Both the position numbers and the translations under genes were made by a program. Shown one piece after another: positions 21,843 through 32,700 of a DNA stretch of 33,072 nt (the first letter of the stretch is position 1; the number at the start of each line of letters is the position of its first letter). The notes beneath the pieces are model-generated. The model worked only from the letters and a program-made list of their open reading frames with translations, did not search any database and was not told the DNA's origin. Origin of the DNA: Clostridiales bacterium (GTDB lineage: Bacteria > Bacillota > Clostridia > Peptostreptococcales > Anaerovoracaceae). The stretch is taken from contig JALEQY010000065.1 in NCBI GenBank assembly GCA_022763735.1, positions 69,662-102,733 of the forward strand, in the 5' to 3' direction.

Positions 21843-24509
21843 TTATTTCAGATCATACCAGCTGACGCCTTCATTAAGATCAGCTTTAAGTCTGACTGCC
21901 AGCCTGTATGCACTTTCCATATTCTCAACCAGCAGTTTCTCTACCGTTTCTTTCTCATCTTCATAGGTATTTATAATCAGCTCGTCATGAACCTGAAGAA
22001 TAAGTCTTGATTTCAGTCCCTGTTCCCTTATGGCATTATACACTTTTATCATTGCTATTTTGATGATATCAGCGGCACTTCCCTGTATAGGAGTGTTCAT
22101 TGCAAGCCGTTCACCTACCTGCCTCACCATATAATTTGCAGCCCTGATTTCTTTAATATATCGTTTTCTTCCCATGAGAGTAGTAACATAACCGTTCTCT
22201 CTGCAGAATTCAACCTGCTCATCCATATAGGCCTTGACAGCTGAATGTTTTGTAAAATATGCGCTTATATACTCATCAGCTTCTTTTCTTGATATATGAA
22301 GTTCTGAAGAAAGTCCGAACGCGCTCATTCCATAAATCACACCAAAGTTTACTGCTTTTGCACGGCTTCTTTCTTCGATAGTGATCTCTTCTTCAGGCAC
22401 TCCCAGCACATTGGCAGCAGTGGCACGATGTATATCCTCACCATTATTGAAGGCTTCAATCAGCACTTCATCATCCGACATATGCGCCAGCACTCTAAGC
22501 TCAATCTGAGAATAATCAGCACCGACAAGCACGCAGTTTTGTGTTTCTGGTATAAAAGCTTTTCGCAGCTTTCTGCCAAGTTCCTGTCTTATCGGTATAT
22601 TCTGCAGATTAGGCTCTGTACAGCTTATTCGTCCTGTCGTAGTGACTGTCTGGTTAAAATGCGCATGCACCTTCTCATCGTCTTTTCCAATAAGCGGAAT
22701 GAGCCCGTCTATATAGGTACTCTTGAGCTTTGACAATGTTCTGTATTCCAGCACTGCCGGAACTATAGGGTGTCTGTCTCTGATTTTTTCCAGAATATCA
22801 GCACTTGTTGAATAACCTCGTTTTGTCTTTTTACCTGACGGCAGTTTCAGCTTTTCAAACAGTATTTCCCCAAGCTGCACAGGCGAATTTATATTGAACG
22901 TCTCGCCGGCCATTTCATATATTTCTGCTGTCAGTTTCTCTATTTCTCCAGTCAGGATGTTTCCGTAACTTTCCAGTTCATTTCTGTCTACTCTGAATCC
23001 CTCATATTCCATTGCCGCCATTACTTCTACAAGAGGAAGTTCCACTTCATAAAGCACATTTTCAAGCTTCCCGTCAGTGACTGCACTTTTCTGAAGCGTC
23101 ATAAGATTAAGAACTGCTGTACATATTCTCAATCCGTAATCCATATATATTTCTGTCATATCACTGAACATATCCAGCTGACCTTTGTCTGCAATGAAAT
23201 CCTTTTCATCTTCAACTGTAACATGGAGATATTCATTGGAAAGAGCTGAAAGGCTGTAATTGCTTCTGCCGGAGTCAAGCACATACTGTGCCACTGCAGT
23301 ATCAAATGATGTATGCAGAACAGACATGCCTCCGCACATCATCATGTAATAATCACGCTTCAGGTCGTGACCGGCAAAAGAAACGTCCTGCTGTGACAGC
23401 CATCCGAAAAAATCTGAAAGATGCGTACAATCAAAGTAATAGTATCTGCTGTTGTTTATTGCTGCAGCTCCGTCTACAACAGGCTCAGCAAGATGATTGC
23501 AGTCCCCGAACACCTTTATGACTGTTTCACCTGACAGTTTTATTTCCTTAAGTGTGTTGTCATCCCTGATAATTATTTTCTCAAAATCTGCAGTATCAAC
23601 AGTCGGCTGCGGTGTATCCTCCCGTTCACCTGGTGATGCACTGCCGGTGATATTCAGCTTTTTAAGGAATTTATTGAATTCAAGCTTTGTATAGATTTCC
23701 ACCAGTGAATCATAATCAGGCTCAGTCAGAAGATATTCATCAAATTCAATATCCAGCGGCACATTGGTGTTTATTGTGGCAAGCCTTTTGCTCATCATCG
23801 CAAGCTGAGCATGTTCTTCCACCTTGGCTTTAAGCCCTGCAGGCTTTACACTATCAACATTCTGTATGATATTTTCTACAGAACCGTATTCCAGAATCAG
23901 CTTTGTTGCAGTCTTTTCGCCTACACCCGGTATACCCGGTATATTATCGGATTTATCTCCCATCAGGCCCTTGAAATCAATAAACTGCCTGGGTGTAAAG
24001 CCGTATCTGTCAATCATAGCCTGTCTGTCATAAATATCGAATTCCGACACACCTTTTTTAGTAAAGATGATTTTCGTGATATCTGTCGCCAGCTGCAGCT
24101 CATCCTTGTCCCCTGTAATGATATATGGTTCGAGACCTGAAGCTTCAGCTTCTCTGGCTATCGTTCCGATAATATCATCAGCTTCAAAACCTTCAATCTC
24201 AATCTGTTTTATATTCATAGCTGTAAGTACATCCTTGAGGAGAGGTATCTGCATAGCCAGCTCCGGAGGCATTTTCTTCCTCCCGGCCTTATAATCCTGA
24301 TATTCTCTGTGCCTGAAAGTCGGTGCCTTCATATCGAATGCGATTGCCATATATTCAGGTTCATAATCACGTCTTATTTTTTCGAGCATATTGATAAAGC
24401 CGAAAACACCCTGGGTGAAGATACCTTCTTTAGTTATCATGGCGTTACGCATTGCATAATAAGCCCTGTTTATCAGACTGTTTCCATCAATAATAGCTAT
24501 TCTTTTCAT
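21843..24509 (-). CDS. polA: DNA polymerase I
   Basis: Protein of 888 residues (start at 24509; an ATG three codons upstream has AAAGG directly abutting it, while the chosen ATG has GGA 8 nt upstream). The N-terminal 5'-3' exonuclease domain (about 1-290) has IIDGNSLINRAYYAM, FEADDIIGTIA, ITGDKDELQL and GVGEKTATKLI. The middle domain (about 300-470) lacks the DxE exonuclease motif (VIKVFGDCNHL in its place), so 3'-5' proofreading is probably lost, as in Bacillus-type Pol I. The polymerase domain has motif A DYSQIELRVLAH, motif B RAKAVNFGVIYGMS and motif C QVHDELI. It functions in Okazaki fragment maturation and repair. It follows the FNT gene by 12 nt. Confidence 0.97.
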   Translation of the reverse strand: MKRIAIIDGNSLINRAYYAMRNAMITKEGIFTQGVFGFINMLEKIRRDYEPEYMAIAFDMKAPTFRHREYQDYKAGRKKMPPELAMQIPLLKDVLTAMNIKQIEIEGFEADDIIGTIAREAEASGLEPYIITGDKDELQLATDITKIIFTKKGVSEFDIYDRQAMIDRYGFTPRQFIDFKGLMGDKSDNIPGIPGVGEKTATKLILEYGSVENIIQNVDSVKPAGLKAKVEEHAQLAMMSKRLATINTNVPLDIEFDEYLLTEPDYDSLVEIYTKLEFNKFLKKLNITGSASPGEREDTPQPTVDTADFEKIIIRDDNTLKEIKLSGETVIKVFGDCNHLAEPVVDGAAAINNSRYYYFDCTHLSDFFGWLSQQDVSFAGHDLKRDYYMMMCGGMSVLHTSFDTAVAQYVLDSGRSNYSLSALSNEYLHVTVEDEKDFIADKGQLDMFSDMTEIYMDYGLRICTAVLNLMTLQKSAVTDGKLENVLYEVELPLVEVMAAMEYEGFRVDRNELESYGNILTGEIEKLTAEIYEMAGETFNINSPVQLGEILFEKLKLPSGKKTKRGYSTSADILEKIRDRHPIVPAVLEYRTLSKLKSTYIDGLIPLIGKDDEKVHAHFNQTVTTTGRISCTEPNLQNIPIRQELGRKLRKAFIPETQNCVLVGADYSQIELRVLAHMSDDEVLIEAFNNGEDIHRATAANVLGVPEEEITIEERSRAKAVNFGVIYGMSAFGLSSELHISRKEADEYISAYFTKHSAVKAYMDEQVEFCRENGYVTTLMGRKRYIKEIRAANYMVRQVGERLAMNTPIQGSAADIIKIAMIKVYNAIREQGLKSRLILQVHDELIINTYEDEKETVEKLLVENMESAYRLAVRLKADLNEGVSWYDLK

Positions 24510-24521
24510 TATATCCATCCT

Positions 24522-25343
24522 TTACCCAAGCTTCCTGTTAGCTAACCAGTATATCATTCCTACAAAAATACTGCCTCCCACTATATTACCAAGTGTTACC
24601 GGAATGAGATTATTTATTATCATATTTCCAACGGTCAGACAGGAAGGATCAAGATCAAGCAGCTGCACGAAAGCATCATTTCCTGCTGCAATCATTCCTG
24701 CAGGTATGAAATACATATTGGCTACGCTGTGTTCAAACCCCGAAAGAACAAACAGCATGATACAGAAAAATATGGCGAATATTTTGCTCACCATCGCCTG
24801 AGCACCTGTCGCCATCCACACAGCCAGACACACAAGCCAGTTGCACATGATTCCCATAACAAATGCCTTCCCAAAATCCAGGCTTACTTTTGATATTGCT
24901 GTTTTTACTGTGACAGCGCCCAGCAGACCGCCGCCACTTTCCAGCAGACCGGAATAATTTATAAAAAGGACAATAATCATAGATCCGATAAAATTACCGA
25001 TATATACTATTATCCAGTTTCTGACCATGCCGGACACCTTGATTTTTTTATCCAGAACCCCTATAAACATCAGACAGTTTCCAGTAAACAGTTCCCCTCC
25101 GCAAAGCACGACCATCATGAGCCCTACAGGGAAAACACATGCTGATACAAATTTTCCTATTCCGAAAGTTTCCGGTGATGATACAAGATTAAATGAAGCC
25201 ATTGCCGATGCTTCTCCTCCGAATGCTATGTATGCTCCGGCCAGTACCGCCAGAAGAAACAGTTTCCAGAGACTTCCGCCTGCTTTAGGAATTGCCGAAT
25301 CCGATACTTTGTCCAGTATTTCTTTTGATGTAAGTGCTTTCAA
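24522..25343 (-). CDS. Formate/nitrite transporter (FNT) family channel
   Basis: Membrane protein of 273 residues with about six transmembrane helices and the FNT signatures CGGELFTGNCLMF and NWLVCLAVWM plus SGFEHSVANMYFIP with the pore His. The start chosen is a TTG at 25343 (then KALTSKEIL) with GGAG 9 nt upstream. A GTG at 25388 would lie inside the htpG terminator hairpin and is therefore rejected. FNT proteins move formate, nitrite or hydrosulfide; formate is plausible for a fermenter. It lies upstream of polA and follows htpG with a terminator between. Confidence 0.92.
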   Translation of the reverse strand: MKALTSKEILDKVSDSAIPKAGGSLWKLFLLAVLAGAYIAFGGEASAMASFNLVSSPETFGIGKFVSACVFPVGLMMVVLCGGELFTGNCLMFIGVLDKKIKVSGMVRNWIIVYIGNFIGSMIIVLFINYSGLLESGGGLLGAVTVKTAISKVSLDFGKAFVMGIMCNWLVCLAVWMATGAQAMVSKIFAIFFCIMLFVLSGFEHSVANMYFIPAGMIAAGNDAFVQLLDLDPSCLTVGNMIINNLIPVTLGNIVGGSIFVGMIYWLANRKLG

Positions 25344-25365
25344 TTGTGATTTCTCCTTTGCTCCC

Positions 25366-25403
25366 AAAAAATAATAGCCTGCAGACACAAGGTCATGCAG
25401 GCT
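25366..25403 (-). terminator. Intrinsic terminator after htpG
   Basis: AGCCTGCA-N12-TGCAGGCT is a perfect 8-bp stem, followed on the minus strand by ATTATTTTTT. It starts 20 nt after the htpG stop and lies directly before the FNT ribosome binding site; no separate FNT promoter is obvious. Confidence 0.88.
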
Positions 25404-25423
25404 TAAATTATATCACATTATGT

Positions 25424-27313
25424 TTATTTTGTCATCAGGTCGCACACTGCATTGGAGAATGCTACAGGATCTTCAATCGGCAGGCCTTCAATAAGCAGTG
25501 CCTGATCGTACAGTATCTCAGCATATTTCTTAACTGAATCTTTATCTTCTTCAAATGCTCTGGTAAGTGTTTCGAGAATCGGATGTTTAGCATTGATTTC
25601 AAGTACTCTTTCAGCCTGAATCTTCTCTTCCATAGGCATTGCATTGAATACCTTTTCCATTTCAAGGGAAAGTCCTCCTTTGGCTGTCAGGCATACAGGA
25701 TGGCTCTTGAGTCTCTGTGAAAGTTTGATTTCCGAAACCTTTCCATCAAGAGAATTTGCCATGAACTCAAGCATATCCTTGCTTTCTTCCGCCTGTTTTT
25801 CTGCGGCTTCCTTCTCTTCCTGAGTTTCTTCAATTCCCAGATCATCTGCAGAAACTGATTTGAATTCCTTTTCCTGATAGGTTCTGAGCATCTGCAGAGC
25901 AAACTCATCCACTTCGTCTGTCAGATAAAGAATTTCATAATCCTTATCCTTCAGCATTTCTGTCTGAGGCAGTCTGTCTATCTTTTCTACGCTTTCTCCG
26001 CTGGCATAGTAAATGAATTTCTGATCCTCTTTCATTCTCGAAACATATTCAGCAAGTGTCACAAGAGCTTTTTCTCTGGATGAGTAGAACATTACCAGGT
26101 CCTGAAGCTTATCCTTGTTCATGCCCATCTGGTCGTAGATTCCGAACTTGAGCTGCAGGCCGAAATTCTTGAAGAATTCAACATACTTGTCTCTGTCATT
26201 CTTAAGCATATTCTCAAGTTCGCTCTTGATTTTCTTCTCAATTCTCTGTGCAATTGCTCTCAGCTGAATATCATGCTGCAGCATTTCTCTTGAAATGTTC
26301 AGCGAAAGATCCTGCGAGTCCACAAGGCCTTTTACGAAACTGAAGTAGTCCGGCAGCAGATCCTCGCATCTGTCCATGATCAGAACGCCTGATGAATAAA
26401 GCTGCAGACCTTTTTCGTACTCTCTTGAATAATAGTTGTATGGAGCCTTTCCCGGTATGAAAAGTAGTGATGTGTAGCTTACGACGCCTTCAACATTAGT
26501 ATGGATCACTTTAGCCGGATCCGTGTAGTCGTAGAATTTATCCTTGTAGAATTTATTGTATTCCTCTTCTGTGATCTCACTCTTGTTCTTTTTCCAGAGA
26601 GGAACCATACTGTTGAGGGTTTCAAGCTCTGAATATGATTCAAATTCGTTATCTGTACCCTCTTTGATTCTGGATTTTTCCACCATCATCTTGATCGGGT
26701 ATCTGATGTAATCCGAATACGTTCTGATAAGGTTCTTGATTCTGTATGAATCCAGATAGTCACTGTATTTCTCATCTTCTGTATCTTCTTTTAAAGCAAG
26801 TGTTATTTCAGTTCCGTATCCGTCCTTCTCTGCTTCTGTAATTGAATATCCGTCGGCTCCTGTCGACTCCCATTTGTATGCCTGTTCTTCACCATACGCT
26901 TTACTTATTACTGTAATTTTATCACTTACCATGAATGCAGAATAGAAGCCTACACCGAACTGACCGATAATATCGATTTCATCCTTCTTCTCGATTTCTT
27001 CCTTGAAGTCAAGCGAACCGCTCTTGGCGATAGTTCCCAGATTGTTCTCAAGCTCTTCCTTTGTCATTCCGATACCGTTATCTGTTATTGTCAGAGTACG
27101 GGCATCCTTATCGGCTTCAATCATGATGCTGAAATCGTCTCTTGAAATACCTGTGTTTCCTTCCTCGGTAAGACTCTGATAATAGAGCTTGTCTATGGCA
27201 TCACTTGCATTTGAAATGATTTCTCTGAGGAAAATCTCTTTATGTGTGTAAATTGAATTGATCATCAGATCCAGAAGTCTCTTGGATTCTGCTTTGAATT
27301 GTTTCTTAGCCAC
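25424..27313 (-). CDS. htpG: Hsp90 chaperone HtpG
   Basis: Protein of 629 residues, full length for bacterial Hsp90. The Bergerat ATP-binding fold shows [26 protein letters not shown] and [13 protein letters not shown]. The middle domain has the catalytic-loop segment LNISREMLQ with the conserved Arg, and the C-terminal dimerisation region is intact. The start is GTG with GGAG 8 nt upstream. A promoter and a CIRCE operator stand about 100-160 nt upstream, so transcription is predicted to be repressed by HrcA and induced by heat or protein-folding stress. Confidence 0.97.
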   Translation of the reverse strand: MAKKQFKAESKRLLDLMINSIYTHKEIFLREIISNASDAIDKLYYQSLTEEGNTGISRDDFSIMIEADKDARTLTITDNGIGMTKEELENNLGTIAKSGSLDFKEEIEKKDEIDIIGQFGVGFYSAFMVSDKITVISKAYGEEQAYKWESTGADGYSITEAEKDGYGTEITLALKEDTEDEKYSDYLDSYRIKNLIRTYSDYIRYPIKMMVEKSRIKEGTDNEFESYSELETLNSMVPLWKKNKSEITEEEYNKFYKDKFYDYTDPAKVIHTNVEGVVSYTSLLFIPGKAPYNYYSREYEKGLQLYSSGVLIMDRCEDLLPDYFSFVKGLVDSQDLSLNISREMLQHDIQLRAIAQRIEKKIKSELENMLKNDRDKYVEFFKNFGLQLKFGIYDQMGMNKDKLQDLVMFYSSREKALVTLAEYVSRMKEDQKFIYYASGESVEKIDRLPQTEMLKDKDYEILYLTDEVDEFALQMLRTYQEKEFKSVSADDLGIEETQEEKEAAEKQAEESKDMLEFMANSLDGKVSEIKLSQRLKSHPVCLTAKGGLSLEMEKVFNAMPMEEKIQAERVLEINAKHPILETLTRAFEEDKDSVKKYAEILYDQALLIEGLPIEDPVAFSNAVCDLMTK

Positions 27314-27374
27314 GTTATCGTCTCCTTTATTCTCTTATGTAATAATTTATATATGTTGATACCCCTGTAATTCC

Positions 27375-27399
27375 GGAACACATATGATTTATATGTTCC
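27375..27399. repeat. 25-bp imperfect dyad in the htpG leader
   Basis: GGAACA and TGTTCC arms, plus three more pairs after one mismatch, form a dyad of 25 bp between the CIRCE and the htpG start. It could be a leader hairpin or a second operator; its function is unknown. Confidence 0.5.
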
Positions 27400-27413
27400 A
27401 TTCTTTAAATGTG

Positions 27414-27440
27414 TTAGCACTCATTCTTTTTGAGTGCTAA
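27414..27440. promoter_or_regulatory. CIRCE element (HrcA operator)
   Basis: TTAGCACTC-N9-GAGTGCTAA matches the CIRCE consensus perfectly in both arms. It lies immediately downstream of the htpG promoter -10 box, in the usual place for HrcA repression. Confidence 0.97.
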
Positions 27441-27444
27441 CAAT

Positions 27445-27473
27445 ATGATAACGCTTTGTTTTATGGAAATCAA
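27445..27473 (-). promoter_or_regulatory. htpG promoter
   Basis: TTGATT (27468-27473) and TATCAT (27445-27450) on the minus strand with a 17-bp spacer, directly followed by the CIRCE element. Leader length to the GTG start is about 125 nt. Confidence 0.75.
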
Positions 27474-27552
27474 GGGGTAAATTTCATTTTCACAAATTTT
27501 TCACATTAATTGCAGCTGGAACTATGCTGTATCAAAGATACAGGCATCTCAT

Positions 27553-27735
27553 AAAAAAAATCCCGACATGCCGTCAAGGATATAATTCACACCCTATCTT
27601 TCAATAGGGGGGTGCCCTGTTCTCGCTTCTGCCTTCCACTCTGAGGAGGCCTGACATCTGCTTGTCGGAAACCCGGGCTCCCAATGTCGTTACGTAGGTT
27701 GAATTATACGTCCTCAACGCACACTTCAGGATCTA
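27553..27735 (-). ncRNA. ssrS: 6S RNA
   Basis: About 183 nt on the minus strand, the typical 6S length. The ends pair into a long irregular stem (27711-27732 with 27561-27590) that is extended by a perfect GUAUAAUUC / GAAUUAUAU pairing. It opens into a central bubble with UUGGGAGCCCGGG on the 5' side, and a closed arm follows. The RNA ends GGGAUUUUUUUU, an intrinsic terminator formed by its own closing stem. 6S RNA mimics an open promoter and sequesters the housekeeping RNA polymerase. The assignment rests on fold and remembered similarity to clostridial 6S RNAs. A further dyad CTGTATC-AAAG-ATACAG-like (27527-27543) lies just beyond. Confidence 0.75.
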
Positions 27736-27782
27736 TTAATATTCTATGCTGATAACTTCAAAATAGTCATCTAATATCTGGA

Positions 27783-27810
27783 TAAAAAATAACAGAAATG
27801 CATCTGTTAT
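27783..27810 (-). terminator. Intrinsic terminator after the alpha/beta hydrolase gene
   Basis: ATAACAGA-N6-TCTGTTAT, a perfect 8-bp stem, followed by TTTTTAT on the minus strand. It lies about 85 nt after the hydrolase stop and just upstream of the 6S RNA gene. Confidence 0.8.
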
Positions 27811-27894
27811 CTTCTTTGAGTATTATACGATTTTCTGTTATAAAAATCAATGGTTCCTGACCAAAAATACATAGTTAGAACAACTCTGCAAGTA

Positions 27895-28863
27895 TTATAA
27901 TTCTTTCTCTATAAATTCTATCATCGTCTTCTCATAGAACTCCGGGTGATCAAGATATATATCTGTATGCCTGCTGTCATCAACAGATACTATTTTTTTC
28001 CTGTTATTTTTCATGGTATTATAGATATCACTGCCCATATGAAACGGCGTCACACTGTCATTTTTCGTGTGAAAAATCAGCACCGGCACTGTCGTGCTTT
28101 TTACATAATCACATACATTGCCATTTTCATATCCGAATCCCAGCATGATCCGGTTAACTGTACTGCCGCTGCACGTTCTTAAACCTGCAGGTATCCACGA
28201 AGCTTTTCTCGTCAGAAAACATTCGATAATCTCCTTCATGTCGCTTACAGGACAGTCAAGCACCGCAAATGCCAGTTCATTATCAGCCTCGGCTGATCCC
28301 AGATAGAAACCGACAGTCGCGCCGCCTATAGATGAGCCCCAGCCGCCTATTCTGACATCATCGCCAGCGGTACTGCGTATATAGTTTACACAATCACCGA
28401 AATCAAAGCTTTCCCAGTAGCCGCAGGTCATATATTCCGCATCACATTCACCTGACGCCCGCTGATCGTATGTCAGCACATTGTAACCATTTCGCAGAAA
28501 CATTTCAGCAACAGGATATCCTGTAAGCCTGTTGCCGTTCAGACCATGAGCCAGCACCACAGTATCCCGGTCATATTTCCCATCTGGAGTAAAGTAATAT
28601 GCCGGTATTGTGTGCCCGTCAAAGGTTGATTCAATTTCAATTTCCTGCAGATTATACTGTTTCTCAAAGGCACCCACATCAAAACCGAGCTTTTCCAGAG
28701 ATTCCGCCTTGCATGACAAGGCACGTCTCTCCTGATTTACTGAATGGACAGACGCATTGTACACATATATTCCTGTGGCCGCAAAACAGCACGTAATTAT
28801 GAGTAAAACGCACACAATCACTATAACTGTGCATTTTATTATTTGTCCGGTGTTCTTTTTCAT
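27895..28863 (-). CDS. Membrane-anchored alpha/beta hydrolase
   Basis: Protein of 322 residues. A hydrophobic segment (IIKCTVIVIVCVLLIITCCFAATGIYVY, about 8-35) after a short basic N-terminus is a signal anchor, so the catalytic domain probably faces outside. The serine-hydrolase elbow is G-W-G-S-S-I-G-G (nucleophile Ser, about residue 178); Asp in TKNDSVTPFHMG and His in DSRHTDIYLDHPEFY complete the triad. An oxyanion HGLNGNR (about 104-110) is also visible. This resembles the YqkD/BAAT-type serine peptidases and esterases of Firmicutes. The substrate is unknown. The gene stands alone, between terminators at 27783-27810 and 28929-28968. Confidence 0.88.
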   Translation of the reverse strand: MKKNTGQIIKCTVIVIVCVLLIITCCFAATGIYVYNASVHSVNQERRALSCKAESLEKLGFDVGAFEKQYNLQEIEIESTFDGHTIPAYYFTPDGKYDRDTVVLAHGLNGNRLTGYPVAEMFLRNGYNVLTYDQRASGECDAEYMTCGYWESFDFGDCVNYIRSTAGDDVRIGGWGSSIGGATVGFYLGSAEADNELAFAVLDCPVSDMKEIIECFLTRKASWIPAGLRTCSGSTVNRIMLGFGYENGNVCDYVKSTTVPVLIFHTKNDSVTPFHMGSDIYNTMKNNRKKIVSVDDSRHTDIYLDHPEFYEKTMIEFIEKEL

Positions 28864-28928
28864 ACTAATATGTTATATACTTCTGTAAAATGTGTCAAAC
28901 CAGCTTTGATCAATTCCCGTTTCTATAC

Positions 28929-28968
28929 TAAAAACCTCTCCTTCCCGGATTCCCGGTCAGAGAGGTTT
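28929..28968 (-). terminator. Intrinsic terminator after the YebC-family gene
   Basis: AAACCTCTC / GAGAGGTTT, a perfect 9-bp stem, with a T5 tract following on the minus strand. It begins 19 nt after the YebC-family stop. Confidence 0.85.
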
Positions 28969-28987
28969 ATGTAATCATATATAATAA

Positions 28988-29716
28988 TTAGATTTCTTCC
29001 AGATCAGCACTGCAGTTGTGGTGAACTTTCTGAACATCGTCGTTGTCTTCAAGAATATCAATCATCTTCTTGAGAGCCTTAAGGTCGTTGGCATCCTTTG
29101 GAGCCGCTTCCATTGACGGTACGAATTCCACATCTGAATCAACGATTTCATATCCTGCATCCACGATAGCTCCATGTACATCTGTATATGTTTCTGGTGT
29201 TGTCTGGATTTCAAAGCTGTCATCATGTGTTATCATGTCATCAGCACCTGCTTCCAGAGCTGTTTCCATCAGTGCATCCTCATCGATATCATCGGTTTTC
29301 TCTATAATAATAACACCTTTTCTTGAGAACATGTATGATACACATCCAGGGGTTCCCAGATTTCCGCCATGCTTGTCAAATGTTGATCTGACAGCCGCTG
29401 TAGTTCTGTTTCTGTTATCAGTGAGAGTCTCAACGATAACAGCAACTCCACCTACTCCGTAGCCTTCAAAAGTCAGTTCTTCGTAAGTTTCACCCTCGAG
29501 TTCTCCTGTACCTTTCTTGATAGCTCTCTTGATATTATCATTAGGCATACCGATTGATTTTGCCTTTTCTATCGCAACCCTCAGCGTAGCATTGTATTCA
29601 GGGTCTCCACCTGCTTTAGCTGCTACGATAATAGCTCTGCCGTATTTTGTAAACATTGCCGCACGCTTGGAATCCTGTGCCGCTTTTCTACCTGCAATTG
29701 TTCCGTGTCTTCCCAT
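28988..29716 (-). CDS. yebC: YebC/PmpR/TACO1-family protein
   Basis: Protein of 242 residues, full length for the family. It starts MGRHGTIAGRKAAQDSKR at 29716 with GGAGG 7 nt upstream; an in-frame extension to 29767 is rejected. Typical segments include AAKAGGDPEYNATLRVAIEKAKSIGMPNDNIKRAIKKGTGE, FEGYGVGGVAVIVETLTDNRNRT and LGTPGCVSYMFSRKG. The family includes proposed transcription factors and, in more recent work, translation factors that relieve ribosome stalling. It follows the large activase gene after about 71 nt. Confidence 0.96.
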   Translation of the reverse strand: MGRHGTIAGRKAAQDSKRAAMFTKYGRAIIVAAKAGGDPEYNATLRVAIEKAKSIGMPNDNIKRAIKKGTGELEGETYEELTFEGYGVGGVAVIVETLTDNRNRTTAAVRSTFDKHGGNLGTPGCVSYMFSRKGVIIIEKTDDIDEDALMETALEAGADDMITHDDSFEIQTTPETYTDVHGAIVDAGYEIVDSDVEFVPSMEAAPKDANDLKALKKMIDILEDNDDVQKVHHNCSADLEEI

Positions 29717-29787
29717 GGAGACACCTCCTAACTTTTTTAAATTTTTACCCAGAAAATTATACACCAAAAACGATAGAATTTCAACAC

Positions 29788-32700
29788 CTATTCTTTTTCG
29801 CTATGCTGCGAGCTTTCTTTTTCCTTCAGGTTTTTATGAGCAGTAGCCATCATAAGCTTTATTCTGTTGAGCTGATTTACATCTGATGCTCCCGGGTCGT
29901 AGTCGATAGCTGCAATGTTAGCCAGCGGATTTCGTTTTCTCAGCGGCTTCATCATGCCCTTGCCTGTAACATGGTTAGGAAGACATGCGAAAGGCTGCAT
30001 GCAGATAATATTTTCGACACCGTCATCTATCAGATCCACCATTTCACCGGTAAGAAGCCATCCTTCACCGCACTGATTTCCCAGAGATGTCACTTCCTGC
30101 GCTTTTGCGGCAATATCCTCAATATGCATAGGAGAATGGAATCTCCTGCTGGCATCGAGAGCCTTTCGCAGAGGTTTTCTGAAATATTCCAGAACTCTGA
30201 TGGCAATCTTGTTGCCCATCATTGTCTTGTAGGATCCCGAAAGATTATTATAATTGTATTCCTTACTGTACATTCCGTACATCAGGAAATCTATAAGATC
30301 CAGTACGACAGCCTCTCCGCCTTCTTTCTCGATAATGTCCACAACATCATTGTTGGCATTAGGATGATATTTTACAAGAATCTCGCCTACCACACCGACT
30401 CTCGGCTTCTTTATATCCAGCAGAGGCAATTCATCAAAGGCTTTGACAATACCTGCTATTGTTGTTTTGAATTTGTGCATACTGCCGGTGTAAATGTTTC
30501 TTCGAGCAACTCTGGACCACTTTTCATAGAGCTCATTTGCCGAGCCCGGCACTTTCTCATAAGGTCTTGTAGCATACAGTACCCGCATAAACAGATCTCC
30601 GTACACAACCGCCATGAGACCGCGCTTGATAAGTTTGTATGACATGAGATTGAATCCAGGATTGGATTCAAGCCCCGACATATTTACTGAAACTACAGGA
30701 ATCTGCTCCATTCCCATATCCTTCAGTGCCTTACGCAAAAGGGACACGTAGTTGCTGGCTCTGCACTGTCCTCCGGTCTGGCTCATGAAAATTCCCACCT
30801 TGTCCAGGTCCACTTCACCGGACTTGAGATATGATATTATCTGCCCCAGAGATACTATCGTAGGATAACATGCATCATTGTTTATGTATTTGAGACCTTC
30901 TTCCACCGCGTTCTTGTCAACCGTCGGCAGTCTTTTTGCCTTATATCCGGCTCTTTCCAGAGCTGTCTCCAGGAACTGGAAATGTATAGGTGACATTTCA
31001 GGAATGAGAAGAGTGTAGTCCTTCCTCATTTCCTTGGTAAAGAATACTCTCTCATATGGTTTCGTGTCTTCTACATGTTTTACTTTGTTCTTTTCACGTT
31101 CATCCATGGCAGCCTTCAGAGATCTGATCCTGATTCTGGCAGCACCCATGTTGGTTCCTTCATCTATCTTGAGGACAGTATACAGCTTATTGTTCTTCTT
31201 TGTGATTTCATCTACCTGATCCGTTGTCACAGCATCAAGACCGCAGCCGAACGAATTGAGCTGCACAATCTCAACATCATCGGTAGTTCCGACAAATGTA
31301 GCCGCTTTGTACAGTCTTGAATGGTACATCCACTGGTCAAGAACTCTAATAGGTCTGTTTATCTTACCCAGATGCGCCACTGAATCCTCCGACAGCACCA
31401 CCATATCAAAGCCGGTTATTATCTTATCAATACCGTGATTGATCTCAGGATCAAGATGATAAGGTCTGCCAGCCAGCACCACAGCCTTTTTGCCGTTCTT
31501 TCTCGCCCATTTCAGTGCAGCCTCGCCCTTTTTCTTGATGTCATCCTTGAAACGCTTGTCTTCTGCTCTCGCAGCCTTGACAGCGGATTCCAGTTCACCT
31601 CTTTCCACACCTGTACGCTTCAGAAGCTTATAAAGCTCTCTGGTCAGAAATTCATCATTATCGTACGGCAGGAACGGATGAGAGAATGTGACATCATATT
31701 CTTCAAACACATCATCCATATTCCCGCCTATAACCTCTGGATATGTGGCAACAATCGGACAGTTGTAATGATTAGGTGATGTCTCGTCTTCCTCTCTCTC
31801 ATAATTTATGCTCGGATAGAAAATCCATTTCACTCCATGCTCCACAAGCCACTTGATATGACCATGCACCATCTTGGCAGGATAGCATGCTGTATCGGAT
31901 GGAATAGTCTCCATGCCGCTCTCGTATATCTCTTTGCTTGAGGTAGGTGACAGCTTCACGCTGAAGCCAAGCTTTGTAAACAGCGTGAACCAGAACGGAT
32001 AATTCTCATACATATTGAGAACTCTCGGTATACCTATAACACCGCGCTTTGATTCCTCCACTGTTAAAGGCTTGTAGTCAAACAGCCTCTGAAGCTTGTA
32101 TTCATAAAGGTTAGGCAGCCTGTTCTCATCAGACTGAGTCCTGCCTTCACCCTTCTCACATCTGTTTCCAGTGAAAAATTTCGTGCCGTCGTTAAACTGG
32201 TTGACAGTCATGAGGCAGTTGTTTTCACAGCCCCTGCATCTGATATGACTCGTTTTCACATGGAATGTGGCTATCTGGTCCGGAGTTATTATTGATGACT
32301 CTGTACCTTCTACATAATTCTCCCGGGCAATCAGAGCAGCACCGTATGCTCCCATAAGACCTGCAATATCAGGTCTCACTATCTCTTTACCCAGAATGTT
32401 CTCAATAGCTCTCAGAACAGCATCATTGAGGAATGTGCCTCCCTGAACCACGATTTTATCTCCGGCTTCATCAGGATTCCTGAGCTTGATGACCTTATAC
32501 AGAGCATTCTTGATTACCGAATATGAAAGACCTGCGGAGATATCGCCTATGGTCGCACCCTCCTTCTGAGCCTGTTTCACCTTTGAATTCATAAACACAG
32601 TGCATCGTGTGCCAAGGTCCACGGGAGATTTGGCAAACAGAGCCTCATTGGCAAAAGACTGCACATCCATATTCACAGACTTAGCATAGGTTTCGATAAA

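Noticed and set aside
25344..25388. Upstream GTG start for the FNT channel
   Set aside because: It lies in the htpG terminator hairpin; the TTG at 25343 has a proper GGAG at the right distance.
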